64,000 nucleotides of DNA. It comes from Mycolicibacterium holsaticum DSM 44478 = JCM 12374. GTDB lineage: Bacteria > Actinomycetota > Actinomycetes > Mycobacteriales > Mycobacteriaceae. The notes beneath the pieces are model-generated. The model worked only from the letters and a program-made list of their open reading frames with translations, ran no database searches and was not told where the DNA came from. Shown piece by piece: positions 26,441 through 35,584 of this stretch. The stretch is from assembly GCF_019645835.1 (NCBI RefSeq), contig NZ_CP080998.1, positions 3,410,001 to 3,474,000 on the forward strand, written 5' to 3'. Position numbers and translations under genes: made by a program. How positions within the stretch are numbered: the stretch's first letter is position 1; every line of letters begins with the position of its first letter.

Positions 26441-27316
26441 TCAGCCGTCGGCCGGTTCCTCCGCCTTGGCCAGTTCGCGCTTCCACTGGCGGAACGTCTC
26501 CTCGGTGCGGCCGCGGCGCCAGTAACCGGAGATCGACGACGCCCACCTGGCGTCCACGCCGCGCTCCTTGCGGATGTAGGGCCGCAGGTTGTGCATCACG
26601 GCCTGCGCCTCGCCGTGGATGAAGACCTGCACCTGCCCGGGCAGCCACGGCGTCTCCTTGACCGCCGCGATGAGCGGCGCGTTGTCACCGGCCATGTCCT
26701 CGGGAACGAGGTCGGCCCGGCCGCCGCGATAAACCCAGCTCAGCTCGACGCCGTCGGGCTTCTTCAGCGGGAGCTCGTCGTCAGGGCCACTGATTTCGAT
26801 GAAGGCTTTGCCAATCGCGTTGTCGGGCAACGCTTCAAGCGCCACGCTGATCGCGGGGATGGCGGCCTCGTCGCCGGCGAACAGGTACCAGTCCGCTGCC
26901 GGGTCCGGAGCGTAGGCGCCGCTGGGTCCCATCAGGTAGACGGGCCGGCCCGGTTCGGCGGCGGCCGCCCACGGCCCGGCCACACCGTGCTCACCGTGCA
27001 CCACGAAGTCGATCCAGATCTCGCGGCGCTCGGGGTCGACGTTTCGCACCGTGTAGGTACGCACCGTCGGCTGACGTTCGGGCGGCAAGGTCTTGAAGCT
27101 GTCCATGGTCAGCGGCTGCGGCAACGCGGCGACGTCCGCGGCGCTCAAGTCCTTGTCGAAGATCGCGATCTTGACGTAGGAGTCGGTGAACTCGTTGGGT
27201 GTGAAGGTGTCGAAGCCGGTTCCTGGACCCGAGCCGCCAAGCACCAGGCGGATGAGATGCGGTGTCAACTCCTCGGTACGCACCACTTGGAAGGTGTGTA
27301 TCGGACGCCCTGCCAC
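26441..27316 (-). CDS. viuB: FAD-dependent siderophore-interacting protein (ViuB/SIP family)
   Basis: A 291-residue ferric-siderophore reductase-like protein. The N-terminal FAD-binding barrel includes RTYTVRNVDPERREIWIDFV and VHGEHGVAGPWAAAAEPG (the flavin/phosphate motifs); the C-terminal SIP domain has YLFAGDEAAIPAISVALEAL and ending with VDARWASSISGYWRRGRTEE. It would strip iron from imported siderophores in the cytoplasm. GTG 27316 gives the usual N-terminus. No iron box was seen directly upstream. The name follows the M. tuberculosis gene at this position, Rv2895c. Confidence 0.9.
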   Translation of the reverse strand: MAGRPIHTFQVVRTEELTPHLIRLVLGGSGPGTGFDTFTPNEFTDSYVKIAIFDKDLSAADVAALPQPLTMDSFKTLPPERQPTVRTYTVRNVDPERREIWIDFVVHGEHGVAGPWAAAAEPGRPVYLMGPSGAYAPDPAADWYLFAGDEAAIPAISVALEALPDNAIGKAFIEISGPDDELPLKKPDGVELSWVYRGGRADLVPEDMAGDNAPLIAAVKETPWLPGQVQVFIHGEAQAVMHNLRPYIRKERGVDARWASSISGYWRRGRTEETFRQWKRELAKAEEPADG

Positions 27317-27378
27317 CTAATCCTCCATATCCACAGCCGTCGCCGCCGACTAGACGAGCGGCGCACCGACCGTCCGGT

Positions 27379-28425
27379 CTACCTTGCCAGCGCCTCGGCC
27401 GCCACTTTCGGCTGCCAGTCCGACGTCAACAACGCGCCGAAGTTGTCCTGGTCATCCGTTGCGTCCGCGGTGTCGATGTCGCGGATCGAGTAGATGAACA
27501 CCGGGCCGCTGTAGTCGGTGCGTGACGCCCTGGCCAGCACGTCGGTGATCTGCTTTGCCTGTTCTTGCTGGCTGACCCCGCCCGCCGTCGCGGCCGCGGT
27601 GGGCGCCCCGATCTCGGTCATCCAGATCTTCTTCCCACCGTCGCCGTTGTCGACCATGAGTTGGCGTACCCGCTCGACGTCGGACCAACCGTTGTGGTCG
27701 TCGACGGCCAGCCCGGCCGGATAGACGTAGGGATGCATAGCCATCGCATCGAAGAACCCCTTGGCGCCGTGCGCATACATCGTCTCGACGAACGTCGGCG
27801 GTGCGTCCGGGGCGAACGCCCGGCTCATCCCGGCCGCCAGCACGGTGCTGTGCGGTTGTGCCGCCTTGATCGCCGGATAGGCCGCCTTCAACAGTTCGGT
27901 GTAGCGGGCAGCGCGGTCGCCGAGATAACCGAAGAAGATCGGGACGTTCGGCTCGTTCCAGACCTCCCAGCTGCTGACCCGGTCGCCGTAGCGCGTCACC
28001 ACAGTGGTCAGGAAACTGGCGAAGACGGCCGGTTCGACCGGCGGGGCGCTGAAGTAGGAACCCGGCGATCTGGCCCAGTCCGGCGTGTAGGCGACCATGG
28101 CCAGCACCTTCAACCCGCGCGAGCGCGCACCGTCGACCCAGTGATCCAGGTAGCCCCAGTCGTAGGCGCTCGGCATCGGCTCGACGCGCTTCCAGTCGAC
28201 GAACACCCGCAACCATGACGCGCCGGTCCGGGCGACGGCGTCCAGTTCGCGGTCGGCCTCCATATCACTCATCCACGTCATCGGCGCGCCCACCGCGAAG
28301 CCGTACCCGTCCCACGGTGCGACCGTCGCCTCCCCCTGCGCGGGCGGGACGGTGATCGAGACCGTGGCCAGCAGCAGCACGGCCACCGCGATCCGGCCGA
28401 CACGCCTGATCACCCGCCGATGCAT
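27379..28425 (-). CDS. Secreted clan-A glycoside hydrolase (GH39/GH5-like)
   Basis: A 348-residue exported protein with an Arg-rich N-terminus, a hydrophobic core (IAVAVLLLATVSITVPPAQG) and probable signal-peptidase cleavage after AQGEA. The TIM-barrel shows the acid/base Glu in WEVWNEPN (the Asn-Glu pair of clan GH-A) and the nucleophile Glu in IWMTEIGAP. Such proteins in mycobacteria may cut arabinan, mannan or plant beta-glycans; the specificity cannot be deduced. It sits between the siderophore-interacting protein and dprA, an insertion relative to M. tuberculosis. Confidence 0.85.
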   Translation of the reverse strand: MHRRVIRRVGRIAVAVLLLATVSITVPPAQGEATVAPWDGYGFAVGAPMTWMSDMEADRELDAVARTGASWLRVFVDWKRVEPMPSAYDWGYLDHWVDGARSRGLKVLAMVAYTPDWARSPGSYFSAPPVEPAVFASFLTTVVTRYGDRVSSWEVWNEPNVPIFFGYLGDRAARYTELLKAAYPAIKAAQPHSTVLAAGMSRAFAPDAPPTFVETMYAHGAKGFFDAMAMHPYVYPAGLAVDDHNGWSDVERVRQLMVDNGDGGKKIWMTEIGAPTAAATAGGVSQQEQAKQITDVLARASRTDYSGPVFIYSIRDIDTADATDDQDNFGALLTSDWQPKVAAEALAR

Positions 28426-28434
28426 CTCGACAAC

Positions 28435-29559
28435 CTACCGGAGCACCCGTTTCCAGCGGCCGTCGCGACTGCGCACCAAGCCGCACAGCTCCAGGGTTGC
28501 CAGCGGACCCAGCACCTGTCTTGCCGGCAAACCCGCGGCGATCGCGATCTCGTCGAGATTGCGTGCGGCGCGCGCAGGTAACGCGTCGTACACCCGCTTG
28601 TCGGTGTCGTCGAGGTCGTCCAGCGGTGTCACCGCTCGAGGCTCGTCGGGGGCCAATTCACCGATCCGGCCGACCAGTTCGATGATGTCGTCGGCGCGGG
28701 TGACCAGATGGGCGCCGTTGCGTAGCAGGGCGTGGCAGCCGACCGACGCCGACGACGTGATCGGGCCGGGCACCGCACCCACCGCGCGGCCCAGAGCGCC
28801 GGCCCACGCCGCGGTGTTGGCCGCGCCGCTGCGGGCGCCGGCCTCGACGACAACGGTGGCCCCAGCCAGGGCGGCCACCAGCCGGTTGCGGGTCAAGAAG
28901 CGGTGCCGCGCCGGCCGGACCCCGGGGGGATACTCGGTGATCAGCGCTCCGTCTTCGGCGATCCGCCGCAACAGCGAGCTGTGCCCGGCCGGATACGGCA
29001 CATCGATGCCGCCCGCGAGCACCGCGACGGTCAACCCGTCGGCGGCCAGCGCCGATCGGTGCGCGGCGCCGTCGATGCCGTAGGCCGCCCCGGACACCAC
29101 CGCCGCATCCCGGGTCGCCAGGCCGGCGGCCAGGTCCGCCGCGGCGTACTCGCCGTATGCCGTTGCCGCCCTGGTGCCGACCACTGCCGCGGCACGCGCA
29201 GCCACCTCGTCCAACCGCGCGGGCCCGACCACCCACAGCGCCATCGGCGGGTGATCCTGCGGGCGCAACCGCCCGCCGACCCCGCCGAATGCGGTGAACG
29301 CCAGCACCGGCCATTCGTCGTCATCGACGGTGACCAGCCGACCGCCCATCGCCGCGAGGAGGTCCAGATCCCGTGCTGCCCAGTCGATGTGTCGTCTGGA
29401 TTCGGTGCGCTCGTTCACCGCATCACCGGCTTGCCCGTTTCGGACCCGGGCGGCGGCCTCGACGACACCGACGCGCGCGACGAGTGCCTTCAACGCCGGG
29501 CACGGCGGTTCGGCCACCCGGGACAGGTACGCCCATGCCCGCGCGACGTCGCCGGTCAC
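28435..29559 (-). CDS. dprA: DNA-processing protein DprA
   Basis: A 374-residue DprA/Smf protein, which loads RecA on incoming single-stranded DNA in transformation. The Rossmann-like core begins with VVGTRAATAYGEYAAADLA and includes VSGAAYGIDGAAHRSAL, GGIDVPYPAGHSSLLRRI and EAGARSGAANTA. A C-terminal winged helix (LDEIAIAAGLPARQVLGPLATLEL) follows. GTG 29559 overlaps the comM stop (GTGA), so the longer frame to 29649 is not needed. It belongs to the yraN-comM-dprA cluster. Confidence 0.94.
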   Translation of the reverse strand: MTGDVARAWAYLSRVAEPPCPALKALVARVGVVEAAARVRNGQAGDAVNERTESRRHIDWAARDLDLLAAMGGRLVTVDDDEWPVLAFTAFGGVGGRLRPQDHPPMALWVVGPARLDEVAARAAAVVGTRAATAYGEYAAADLAAGLATRDAAVVSGAAYGIDGAAHRSALAADGLTVAVLAGGIDVPYPAGHSSLLRRIAEDGALITEYPPGVRPARHRFLTRNRLVAALAGATVVVEAGARSGAANTAAWAGALGRAVGAVPGPITSSASVGCHALLRNGAHLVTRADDIIELVGRIGELAPDEPRAVTPLDDLDDTDKRVYDALPARAARNLDEIAIAAGLPARQVLGPLATLELCGLVRSRDGRWKRVLR

Positions 29560-31067
29560 CGCGCACCCCCGCCCTGCCGGAAACTCAGGGCCGCGGTGAC
29601 GTCTTCCAATGCCGGTGACGTCCGGCCCGCCAAATCGCAAAGCGACCACGCCACCCGCAACGTGCGGTCCACGCCACGGGCGCTGAGCAGACCGCGGTCC
29701 ATCGCGTTGTGCAGTGGGTTCATTGAGGCCCGTGGCAGCCGGAACTTGCGCCGCAGCAACGATCCGCTGACCTCAGCGTTGGTTCGGATGCCGTGCGCGC
29801 GCCAGCGTTCCTCGGCCGCATTGCGCGCGGCCGCGACGCGCTCGCGGACCACCGCGGTGGACTCGCCGTCCGGTTGTACGAGTTCACCGGCCCGCACGGG
29901 GTGCATCTCGACGCGCAGGTCGACCCGGTCGATCAACGGGCCGGACAACTTGCCGAGATACCGCCGCTTTTCGGTACTGCGACAGACGCAGTCCTGGGGG
30001 TTGGCCGGTGCGCACGGACACGGGTTGGCCGCCAGAACCAACAGGAACCGCGCCGGATAACGGGCCACGCCGTCGCGGCGGGCCAGCCGAATCTCGCCGT
30101 CTTCCAGCGGAGTTCGCAACGCCTCGAGGACGCTGACGCCGATCTCGGCGCATTCGTCGAGGAACAGCACGCCGCGGTGCGCTCGACTGACCGCGCCGGG
30201 CCGGGCCAACCCGGCACCGCCCCCGACCATCGCCGCGACGCTCGACGTGTGGTGCGGTGCGATGAACGGCGGTTGCGTGATCAGCGGAGTGCTGCCCGAA
30301 AGCATGCCCGCCACCGAGTGAATCGCGGTCACCTCCAACGACTCACCTTCCGACAGCACCGGCAGCAGACCTGGAAGACGTTGCGCCAGCATCGTTTTAC
30401 CGACCCCGGGCGGCCCCGTCAGCATCAGATGGTGGCCGCCGGCCGCGGCGACCTCGACCGCGAACCGCGCTTGGGTCTGGCCGACCACGTCGGCAAGGTC
30501 CATCGGCGCCGGGGCGACGTCGTGCCGCGGGTCGACTCTGCCTTCCAGCTGGATCTTCCCCGCGACCCACAACTGCAGTTGGCGCAGCGTCCGCGCACCC
30601 CACACGTCGATGCCGTCGACCAGGCTGGCCTCGGCGATGTTGGCGGCGGGCACCACCACTGCCGGCCAGCCTTCGTGTTTGGCCGCCAGAACCGCGGGCA
30701 GCACCCCGTTGACCGGGCGCACCCGGCCGTCGAGGGCGAGTTCACCGAGCAGCAGGGTCTTCTCCAGCCGCGGCCACTCGGCCTTCTCTTGCGCCGACAG
30801 CACCGCCAGGGCGAGCGCCAGATCGTAGACCGACCCCATCTTCGGCAGCGTCGCCGGTGACAGCGCGAGCGTCAGCCGCGACATCGGCCAGCTGTTGCCG
30901 CAGTTGGTGATCGCCGCGCGCACCCGGTCCCGCGACTCCTGCAGCGCCGCATCCGCCAGCCCGACCAGATGCACGCCGGGTAGACCCGAGCTGATATCGG
31001 CTTCGATCTCCACGATGTGCCCCTCGAGGCCGCGCACCGCCACCGAGTAGGCCCGTCCCAGCGCCAT
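29556..31067 (-). CDS. comM: YifB/ComM-type Mg-chelatase-like AAA+ ATPase
   Basis: A 503-residue AAA+ protein. The N-terminal Lon-protease-like domain (ADISSGLPGVHLVGLADAAL) precedes the ATPase core with Walker A GPPGVGKT near residue 217, Walker B VLFLDECAEI, and the C-terminal Mg-chelatase domain ending in SLCDLAGRTSP. ComM is a branch-migration helicase in natural transformation. ATG 31067 overlaps the yraN stop (ATGA) and its own stop overlaps dprA, so the three are translationally coupled. Confidence 0.95.
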   Translation of the reverse strand: MALGRAYSVAVRGLEGHIVEIEADISSGLPGVHLVGLADAALQESRDRVRAAITNCGNSWPMSRLTLALSPATLPKMGSVYDLALALAVLSAQEKAEWPRLEKTLLLGELALDGRVRPVNGVLPAVLAAKHEGWPAVVVPAANIAEASLVDGIDVWGARTLRQLQLWVAGKIQLEGRVDPRHDVAPAPMDLADVVGQTQARFAVEVAAAGGHHLMLTGPPGVGKTMLAQRLPGLLPVLSEGESLEVTAIHSVAGMLSGSTPLITQPPFIAPHHTSSVAAMVGGGAGLARPGAVSRAHRGVLFLDECAEIGVSVLEALRTPLEDGEIRLARRDGVARYPARFLLVLAANPCPCAPANPQDCVCRSTEKRRYLGKLSGPLIDRVDLRVEMHPVRAGELVQPDGESTAVVRERVAAARNAAEERWRAHGIRTNAEVSGSLLRRKFRLPRASMNPLHNAMDRGLLSARGVDRTLRVAWSLCDLAGRTSPALEDVTAALSFRQGGGAR

Positions 31068-31447
31068 CACCCCACCCCCTGGACATGGGTGATCTCGGGT
31101 GTTCGGCGCCGACCGATGCGCACGCCGACGACGTCGATGCGCACCTGCGACCACCCGATGTCCTGGGCCGCCAACCACAGACTGGCCAGCCGTCGTAGCC
31201 GTCGCACCTTTTCCGGGGTCACCGCCTGCTCGACCCCGCCGAACCGGTCGCTCGTGCGGGTCTTCACCTCGACGAACACCGCGATGCGCGCCGCGTCGTC
31301 GGCGGCGATCACATCCAGCTCGCCGTAGCGGCACCGCCAGTTGCGCGCCACCACCCGCAATCCGAGCGACCTCAGATGGTCCACCGCCAACTGCTCTCCG
31401 AGCGCGCCGATTTGGGCGCGGGTCCACGTAGCCGTCCACATAGTCAT
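31067..31447 (-). CDS. yraN: YraN/UPF0102 predicted endonuclease-fold protein
   Basis: A 126-residue member of the restriction-endonuclease-fold family UPF0102. GALGEQLAVDHLRSLGLRVVARNWRCRYGELDVIA with VFVEVKTR gives the E-x(n)-D-x(n)-E-x-K active-site pattern. The function is unknown, though a role in DNA or Holliday-junction processing is often assumed. Two starts, ATG 31447 and ATG 31441, differ by two codons. It is first gene of the yraN-comM-dprA cluster; the longer frame upstream is antisense to the start of the DUF1206 gene. Confidence 0.9.
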   Translation of the reverse strand: MTMWTATWTRAQIGALGEQLAVDHLRSLGLRVVARNWRCRYGELDVIAADDAARIAVFVEVKTRTSDRFGGVEQAVTPEKVRRLRRLASLWLAAQDIGWSQVRIDVVGVRIGRRRTPEITHVQGVG

Positions 31448-31574
31448 GGCCTCACGGTGCGGTTCGGCACCGACAATCCGCGCCGTGACGGCTCGACTTG
31501 TCCCCAACCGGCGATTCATCCACAACTCGGGCACGCCCTGTTTCGCCGCCGTCAAAAACGGGGTACACGCCGGC

Positions 31575-32393
31575 ATGACCGACAAGTCGATACACGGAGT
31601 CGCCGACAGAGCCACCGACAGTGATGCGTTCGAGTACACCGCCCGCGCCGGCTTCGCCGTCAGCGGCGTGCTGCACCTGCTCGTCGGCTATCTGATCCTG
31701 CAGATCGCGCTGGGGTCCGGAGGCAACGCCGACCAGTCCGGGGCACTGGCCGCGCTGGCGCAACAAACCGGCGGCACCGTGCTGTTGTGGGTCGTCGCCG
31801 TCGGGCTGTTCGCGCTGGGCCTCTGGCGGGTCGCCGAGGCGATCGTCGGCCCGCGGCCCGGGGAGGGATCAGGTCGCTCCCGTGACGACACCCCGGCGTG
31901 GAAGCGGCTCAAGTCGCTCGGCCTTGCGGTGGTCAACTTCGCCATCGCGTTGTCCGCGGCGCGGTTCGCCATGGGCAGCGGCCAGCAGAGCACCCAGCAG
32001 AACGCCGGCCTGAGCGCGCAGATGATGCAGTCCGGGTGGGGCAAGGCCGTCCTCGTCGCCGTGGGGCTCGGATTGATCGGCGTCGGGGGCTATCACGTCT
32101 ACAAGGGCGTCACCAAACGGTTCTTCAAAGACCTACGCAGCTCCGGCGGCACCGGCGTGACCGCCGTCGGCATCACCGGCTACGCGGCCAAAGGCCTGGT
32201 GCTGGCGGGCGCCGGGGTGCTGGTGATCGCGGCGACACTGCAGGCCGACCCAACCAAGGCGACCGGGTTCGACGCGGCGGTCAAGACCCTCGGGCAGGCG
32301 CCGTTCGGCAAGTTTCTACTCATTCTCGCCGCGGTCGGCATCGCCGCCTTCGGGGTCTACAACTTCGTGCGCGCCCGATCCGGTCGGATGTGA
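31575..32393 (+). CDS. DUF1206 multi-spanning membrane protein
   Basis: A 272-residue protein with three repeats of a two-helix unit, each opening with an ARAGFAVSGVLHLLVGYLIL-, LKSLGLAVVNFAIALSAARF- or TAVGITGYAAKGLVLAGAGV-like segment, giving about six membrane helices. This is the DUF1206 pattern. No enzymatic motif is visible. ATG 31575 is the most plausible start; the longer frame upstream is antisense to yraN. It diverges from yraN and converges with the hemophore-like gene, sharing the adjoining bases 32393/32394. Confidence 0.87.
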   Translation: MTDKSIHGVADRATDSDAFEYTARAGFAVSGVLHLLVGYLILQIALGSGGNADQSGALAALAQQTGGTVLLWVVAVGLFALGLWRVAEAIVGPRPGEGSGRSRDDTPAWKRLKSLGLAVVNFAIALSAARFAMGSGQQSTQQNAGLSAQMMQSGWGKAVLVAVGLGLIGVGGYHVYKGVTKRFFKDLRSSGGTGVTAVGITGYAAKGLVLAGAGVLVIAATLQADPTKATGFDAAVKTLGQAPFGKFLLILAAVGIAAFGVYNFVRARSGRM

Positions 32394-32765
32394 CTATCCG
32401 CCCATCGTGTCGAACAGCGTGGCCAGCTGTCCGGGGCTGACCGCGATACCGCATTGGGCGCGCATATCGGTCAACGGCGCCGCGATCCCGCGCAGATCGA
32501 AGTACTCGTTGGGATGCGCGGTGAAGTAGGCCCGCACCGCGGCCTTGGCATCATCCGGTGGTTGCGTCGCTGCGGCGGTCAGCACCTGGTTGGCTTCGGG
32601 ATGGGCCTCCAGGTAGCCGCCCGCCTGCCCGAGCACGCCACTGGCCGTCGTCGCAAGCCCGCTGGCCGTGCACGGTGCGGCTTGGGCGACCGGACCGGCG
32701 CCGAAGGCCCCGACGACGATCACTGCCGCTGCGCAGACCAGCCCTGAACGTTTGGTTCCGTTCAT
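32394..32765 (-). CDS. Secreted hemophore-like (haem-binding MHB-type) protein
   Basis: A 123-residue exported protein: signal peptide to about residue 29 (VCAAAVIVVGAFGAGPVAQA-A), then a mature domain with Cys at each end (PCTASGL ... MRAQCGIAV), which would form a disulphide around a small helical fold. The motif EAHPEANQVLTAAATQP followed by AVRAYFTAHPNEYFDLRGI is characteristic of mycobacterial haem-binding proteins related to Rv0203. Divergence from the iron importer across a gap with an IdeR box supports a role in iron or haem acquisition. ATG 32765 follows GAGGACGG. Confidence 0.82.
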   Translation of the reverse strand: MNGTKRSGLVCAAAVIVVGAFGAGPVAQAAPCTASGLATTASGVLGQAGGYLEAHPEANQVLTAAATQPPDDAKAAVRAYFTAHPNEYFDLRGIAAPLTDMRAQCGIAVSPGQLATLFDTMGG

Positions 32766-32928
32766 TCATCCGTCCTCGGTGTCAGTGCCGCGGGGCCGGT
32801 CCGCGGCATCGCCACAAACGTATCGCCGAAACGGCGGGCGACCACTTGGAATCGGCTGCGGTGACGAAGTGGGCGCCGACCCACTGCGCCACAGCCAGCG
32901 GACCGAGAGCCACGGAAGGGTATGTTAA

Positions 32929-32947
32929 TTAGGTAAACCTCAGCTAA
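32929..32947. promoter_or_regulatory. IdeR-type iron box
   Basis: TTAGGTAAACCTCAGCTAA matches 14 of 19 positions of the mycobacterial iron-box consensus TTAGGTTAGGCTAACCTAA, with both outer arms intact. It lies 46-64 bp before the iron-binding lipoprotein start and in the shared gap with the hemophore-like gene. IdeR with Fe(II) would repress the operon in iron-replete cells. Confidence 0.75.
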
Positions 32948-32992
32948 AGTGCGCGGGATTTGACCTGCATGAAACCGTGAAAGGACCCCGGT

Positions 32993-34009
32993 ATGCGACC
33001 ACGGTGGAGCCGGATCGCCGCGCTCGTGTCGACGCTCGCCCTCGCCGCAGGTGCAACCGCCTGCACCAGCTCGAGCGACAGCGACGAGCTGCTGATCTAC
33101 AACGCCCAGCACGAGTCGCTGGCCAAGGAGTGGATCGACGCCTTCACCGAGGAAACCGGCATCAAGGTGTCCTACCGCCAGGGCGGTGACACCGAACTCG
33201 GCAACCAGCTGGTGGCCGAGGGCGACGCATCCCCCGCCGACGTCTTCCTCACCGAGAACTCCCCGGCCATGGCGGCCGTCGAACGCGCAGGGCTGTTCGC
33301 CGAACTCGACGCCGAGACGCTCGATCAGGTTCCGCCGCAATACCGTCCGGACACCGGCAGGTGGACCGGGGTGGCCGCGCGCAGCACCGTGTTCGTCTAC
33401 AACAAGGACCGGTTGCAGCCCGATCAACTGCCCAAGTCGATGCTGGACCTGCAGCAGCCCGAGTGGAAGGGCCGCTGGGGCGCCCCGCCGGCGAAAGCGG
33501 ACTTCCAGGCCATCGTCGCCGCGCTGCTGGAACTCGAGGGAGAAAGCGCGACCGCGCAATGGCTGGATGCGATGAAGGCCAACGCGGTGCTGTACAACAA
33601 CAACATCGACACCCTCAAAGCGGTCAACACCGGCGAGGTCGACGGCGGCATCATCTACCACTACTACTGGTACCGCGATCAGGCCAAGACCAAGGAGATC
33701 AGCGGCAACACCGCGCTGCACTACTTCAAGAACCAGGATCCGGGTGCCTTCGTCAGCCTGTCGGGCGCCGGCGTGCTGGCTTCCAGCGACAAGCCGGATC
33801 AGGCCCAGCAGTTCGTGCGGTTCATCACCGGCAAAGCGGGACAGGAAATCCTGGAGAAGGGCACCTCGTTCGAGTACCCGGTCGCCAGCGGAGTGGCCGC
33901 CAATCCCGCGCTGCCCCCGCTGGACTCATTGCAGGCACCCGCCGTCGACCCGTCGACGCTCAACGAGCAGAAGGTGACCGAGCTGATGACGAAGGCTGGC
34001 TTGTTGTAG
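32993..34009 (+). CDS. Ferric-iron ABC transporter substrate-binding lipoprotein (FbpA/SfuA-like)
   Basis: A 338-residue extracellular binding protein. The lipobox ends at Cys24 (GATAC), so it would be lipid-anchored outside the membrane. LLIYNAQHESLAKEWIDAF and YRQGGDTELGNQLVAEG are typical of the ferric-binding group, and GGIIYHYYWYRDQAK provides the adjacent tyrosines that ligate Fe(III) in this family. ATG 32993 follows AAAGGA. Permease and ATPase genes follow immediately and an iron box precedes it, so free or chelated Fe(III) is the likely cargo. Confidence 0.92.
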   Translation: MRPRWSRIAALVSTLALAAGATACTSSSDSDELLIYNAQHESLAKEWIDAFTEETGIKVSYRQGGDTELGNQLVAEGDASPADVFLTENSPAMAAVERAGLFAELDAETLDQVPPQYRPDTGRWTGVAARSTVFVYNKDRLQPDQLPKSMLDLQQPEWKGRWGAPPAKADFQAIVAALLELEGESATAQWLDAMKANAVLYNNNIDTLKAVNTGEVDGGIIYHYYWYRDQAKTKEISGNTALHYFKNQDPGAFVSLSGAGVLASSDKPDQAQQFVRFITGKAGQEILEKGTSFEYPVASGVAANPALPPLDSLQAPAVDPSTLNEQKVTELMTKAGLL

Positions 34010-35584
34010 GTGGCCGTCCCCACCGTCGCACCTCCCGCTGCACCGGCTCCGCGGCCGGACAGCGTCACCCGCCCGGGTCCGTTGGTTTCGGCTACGGTCG
34101 CGATTTTGGTTGCCGCGACGGCTATTCCACTCGGCTACGTGGTGTGGGGCGCGGTCTCGGTCGGCTGGGACCGCGCCTACCAGCTGGTGGTGCGGCCCCG
34201 CGTGGGCGAGCTGCTGTACAACACCGCCGCACTGGTGGTCCTGACCGTTCCGCTCTGCGTGCTGATCGGTGTCGGGGTGGCCTGGCTGGTGGAACGCACC
34301 GATCTGCCCGGGCGCGCGTTCTGGCGCCCGCTGTTCGTTGCGCCGCTTGCGGTTCCGGCGTTTGTGAACAGCTACGCCTGGCTGGGCGTGGTGCCCTCGC
34401 TGCACGGATTGTGGGCGGGGGTGCTGATCACCACGCTGTCCTACTTTCCGTTCATGTACCTGCCCGTCGCGGCGACGTTACGCAGGCTCGACCCGGCGGT
34501 GGAGGAATCAGCGCGTGCGCTGGGCTCGGATTCGGTAGAGGTGTTCTTGCGCGTGGTGTTGCCGCAACTGCGACTGGCGATTCTGGGCGGCGGGTTGCTG
34601 ATCGGTGTGCATCTCCTCGCCGAGTACGGCGCGTTCGCAATGGTGCGTTTCGACACTTTCACCGTGGCGATCTTCCAACAGTTCCAGGTGACCTTCGACG
34701 GCGCCGCGGGCAGCATGCTGGCGGGGGTGCTGGTGTTGCTCTGCCTTGCCCTGCTGGTCGGCGAGGCGGCGGCGCGCGGCAACACCCGATTCGCGCGGAT
34801 CGGATCCGGCGCACCCCGTGCCGTCACCCCGATTCATCTGCGCAGCAGCGCGATCCCTGCCTCGGCGGCTCTGATCGTTCTGGCGGTCCTTGCGATCGGG
34901 GTGCCGGTGTGGACCATCCTGCGCTGGTTGTGGATCGGCGGTGCCCAGGTGTGGGTCGTCGGCGACATCGTGAACTCGTTGGCACAAACGATTGGGTTGG
35001 CCGCCCTGGCGGCGGCGCTGACGACCGTGCTCGCCTTTCCGGTGGCGTGGGTGGCGGTGCGCTCCAGCGGATTTCTGGCCCGCGCCGCCGAAGGCGCGAA
35101 CTATGTCGCGAGCTCGCTACCCGGCATCGTCACCGCGCTGGCGTTGGTCACCGTGACCATCTCCGTGGCGCCCGCGCTCTACCAGAGCGTGGCGCTGATC
35201 GTGTTCGCCTATGTGCTGCTGTTCATGCCGCGCGCACTGGTCAACGTCCGCGCCGGGCTGGCCCAGGTGCCGCCCGGTCTGGAGGAGGCGTCCCGCTCGC
35301 TGGGCAGCTCGCCGACCGCGACGTTCTTCCGCGTCACGCTGCGCCTGACCGCGCCCGCCGCGGCCGCGGGAGCGTCGCTGGTGTTCGTCGCCGTCGCCAC
35401 CGAGCTGACCGCCACCCTGCTGCTGGCGCCGACGGGCACCAGGACGTTGTCGATGCGGTTCTGGTCGCTGTCCAGCGAGCTGGACTACGCGGCGGCCGCC
35501 CCGTACGCGCTGGTGTTGGTGGTGTTGGCGATACCGGTGACGCTCATCTTGTTCCGGCAGTCGACGAAGGCGGCCGCGCTGTGA
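34010..35584 (+). CDS. Ferric-iron ABC transporter permease (fused double-domain, FbpB-like)
   Basis: A 524-residue permease with about twelve membrane helices, formed by two tandem BPD_transp_1 domains. Each has its EAA coupling loop: EESARALGSDSVEVFLRVVL in the first half and EEASRSLGSSPTATFFRVTL in the second. A fused two-domain permease is typical for FbpB-type iron importers. GTG 34010 directly follows the TAG of the binding protein. Its stop overlaps the ATPase start (GTGA), so stoichiometric production is likely. Confidence 0.94.
   Translation: MAVPTVAPPAAPAPRPDSVTRPGPLVSATVAILVAATAIPLGYVVWGAVSVGWDRAYQLVVRPRVGELLYNTAALVVLTVPLCVLIGVGVAWLVERTDLPGRAFWRPLFVAPLAVPAFVNSYAWLGVVPSLHGLWAGVLITTLSYFPFMYLPVAATLRRLDPAVEESARALGSDSVEVFLRVVLPQLRLAILGGGLLIGVHLLAEYGAFAMVRFDTFTVAIFQQFQVTFDGAAGSMLAGVLVLLCLALLVGEAAARGNTRFARIGSGAPRAVTPIHLRSSAIPASAALIVLAVLAIGVPVWTILRWLWIGGAQVWVVGDIVNSLAQTIGLAALAAALTTVLAFPVAWVAVRSSGFLARAAEGANYVASSLPGIVTALALVTVTISVAPALYQSVALIVFAYVLLFMPRALVNVRAGLAQVPPGLEEASRSLGSSPTATFFRVTLRLTAPAAAAGASLVFVAVATELTATLLLAPTGTRTLSMRFWSLSSELDYAAAAPYALVLVVLAIPVTLILFRQSTKAAAL

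Noticed and set aside
33361..35580. 740 extra codons in frame upstream of the iron-importer ATPase
   Set aside because: They lie out of frame within the binding-protein and permease genes; the coupled GTG at 35581 gives the exact family length.
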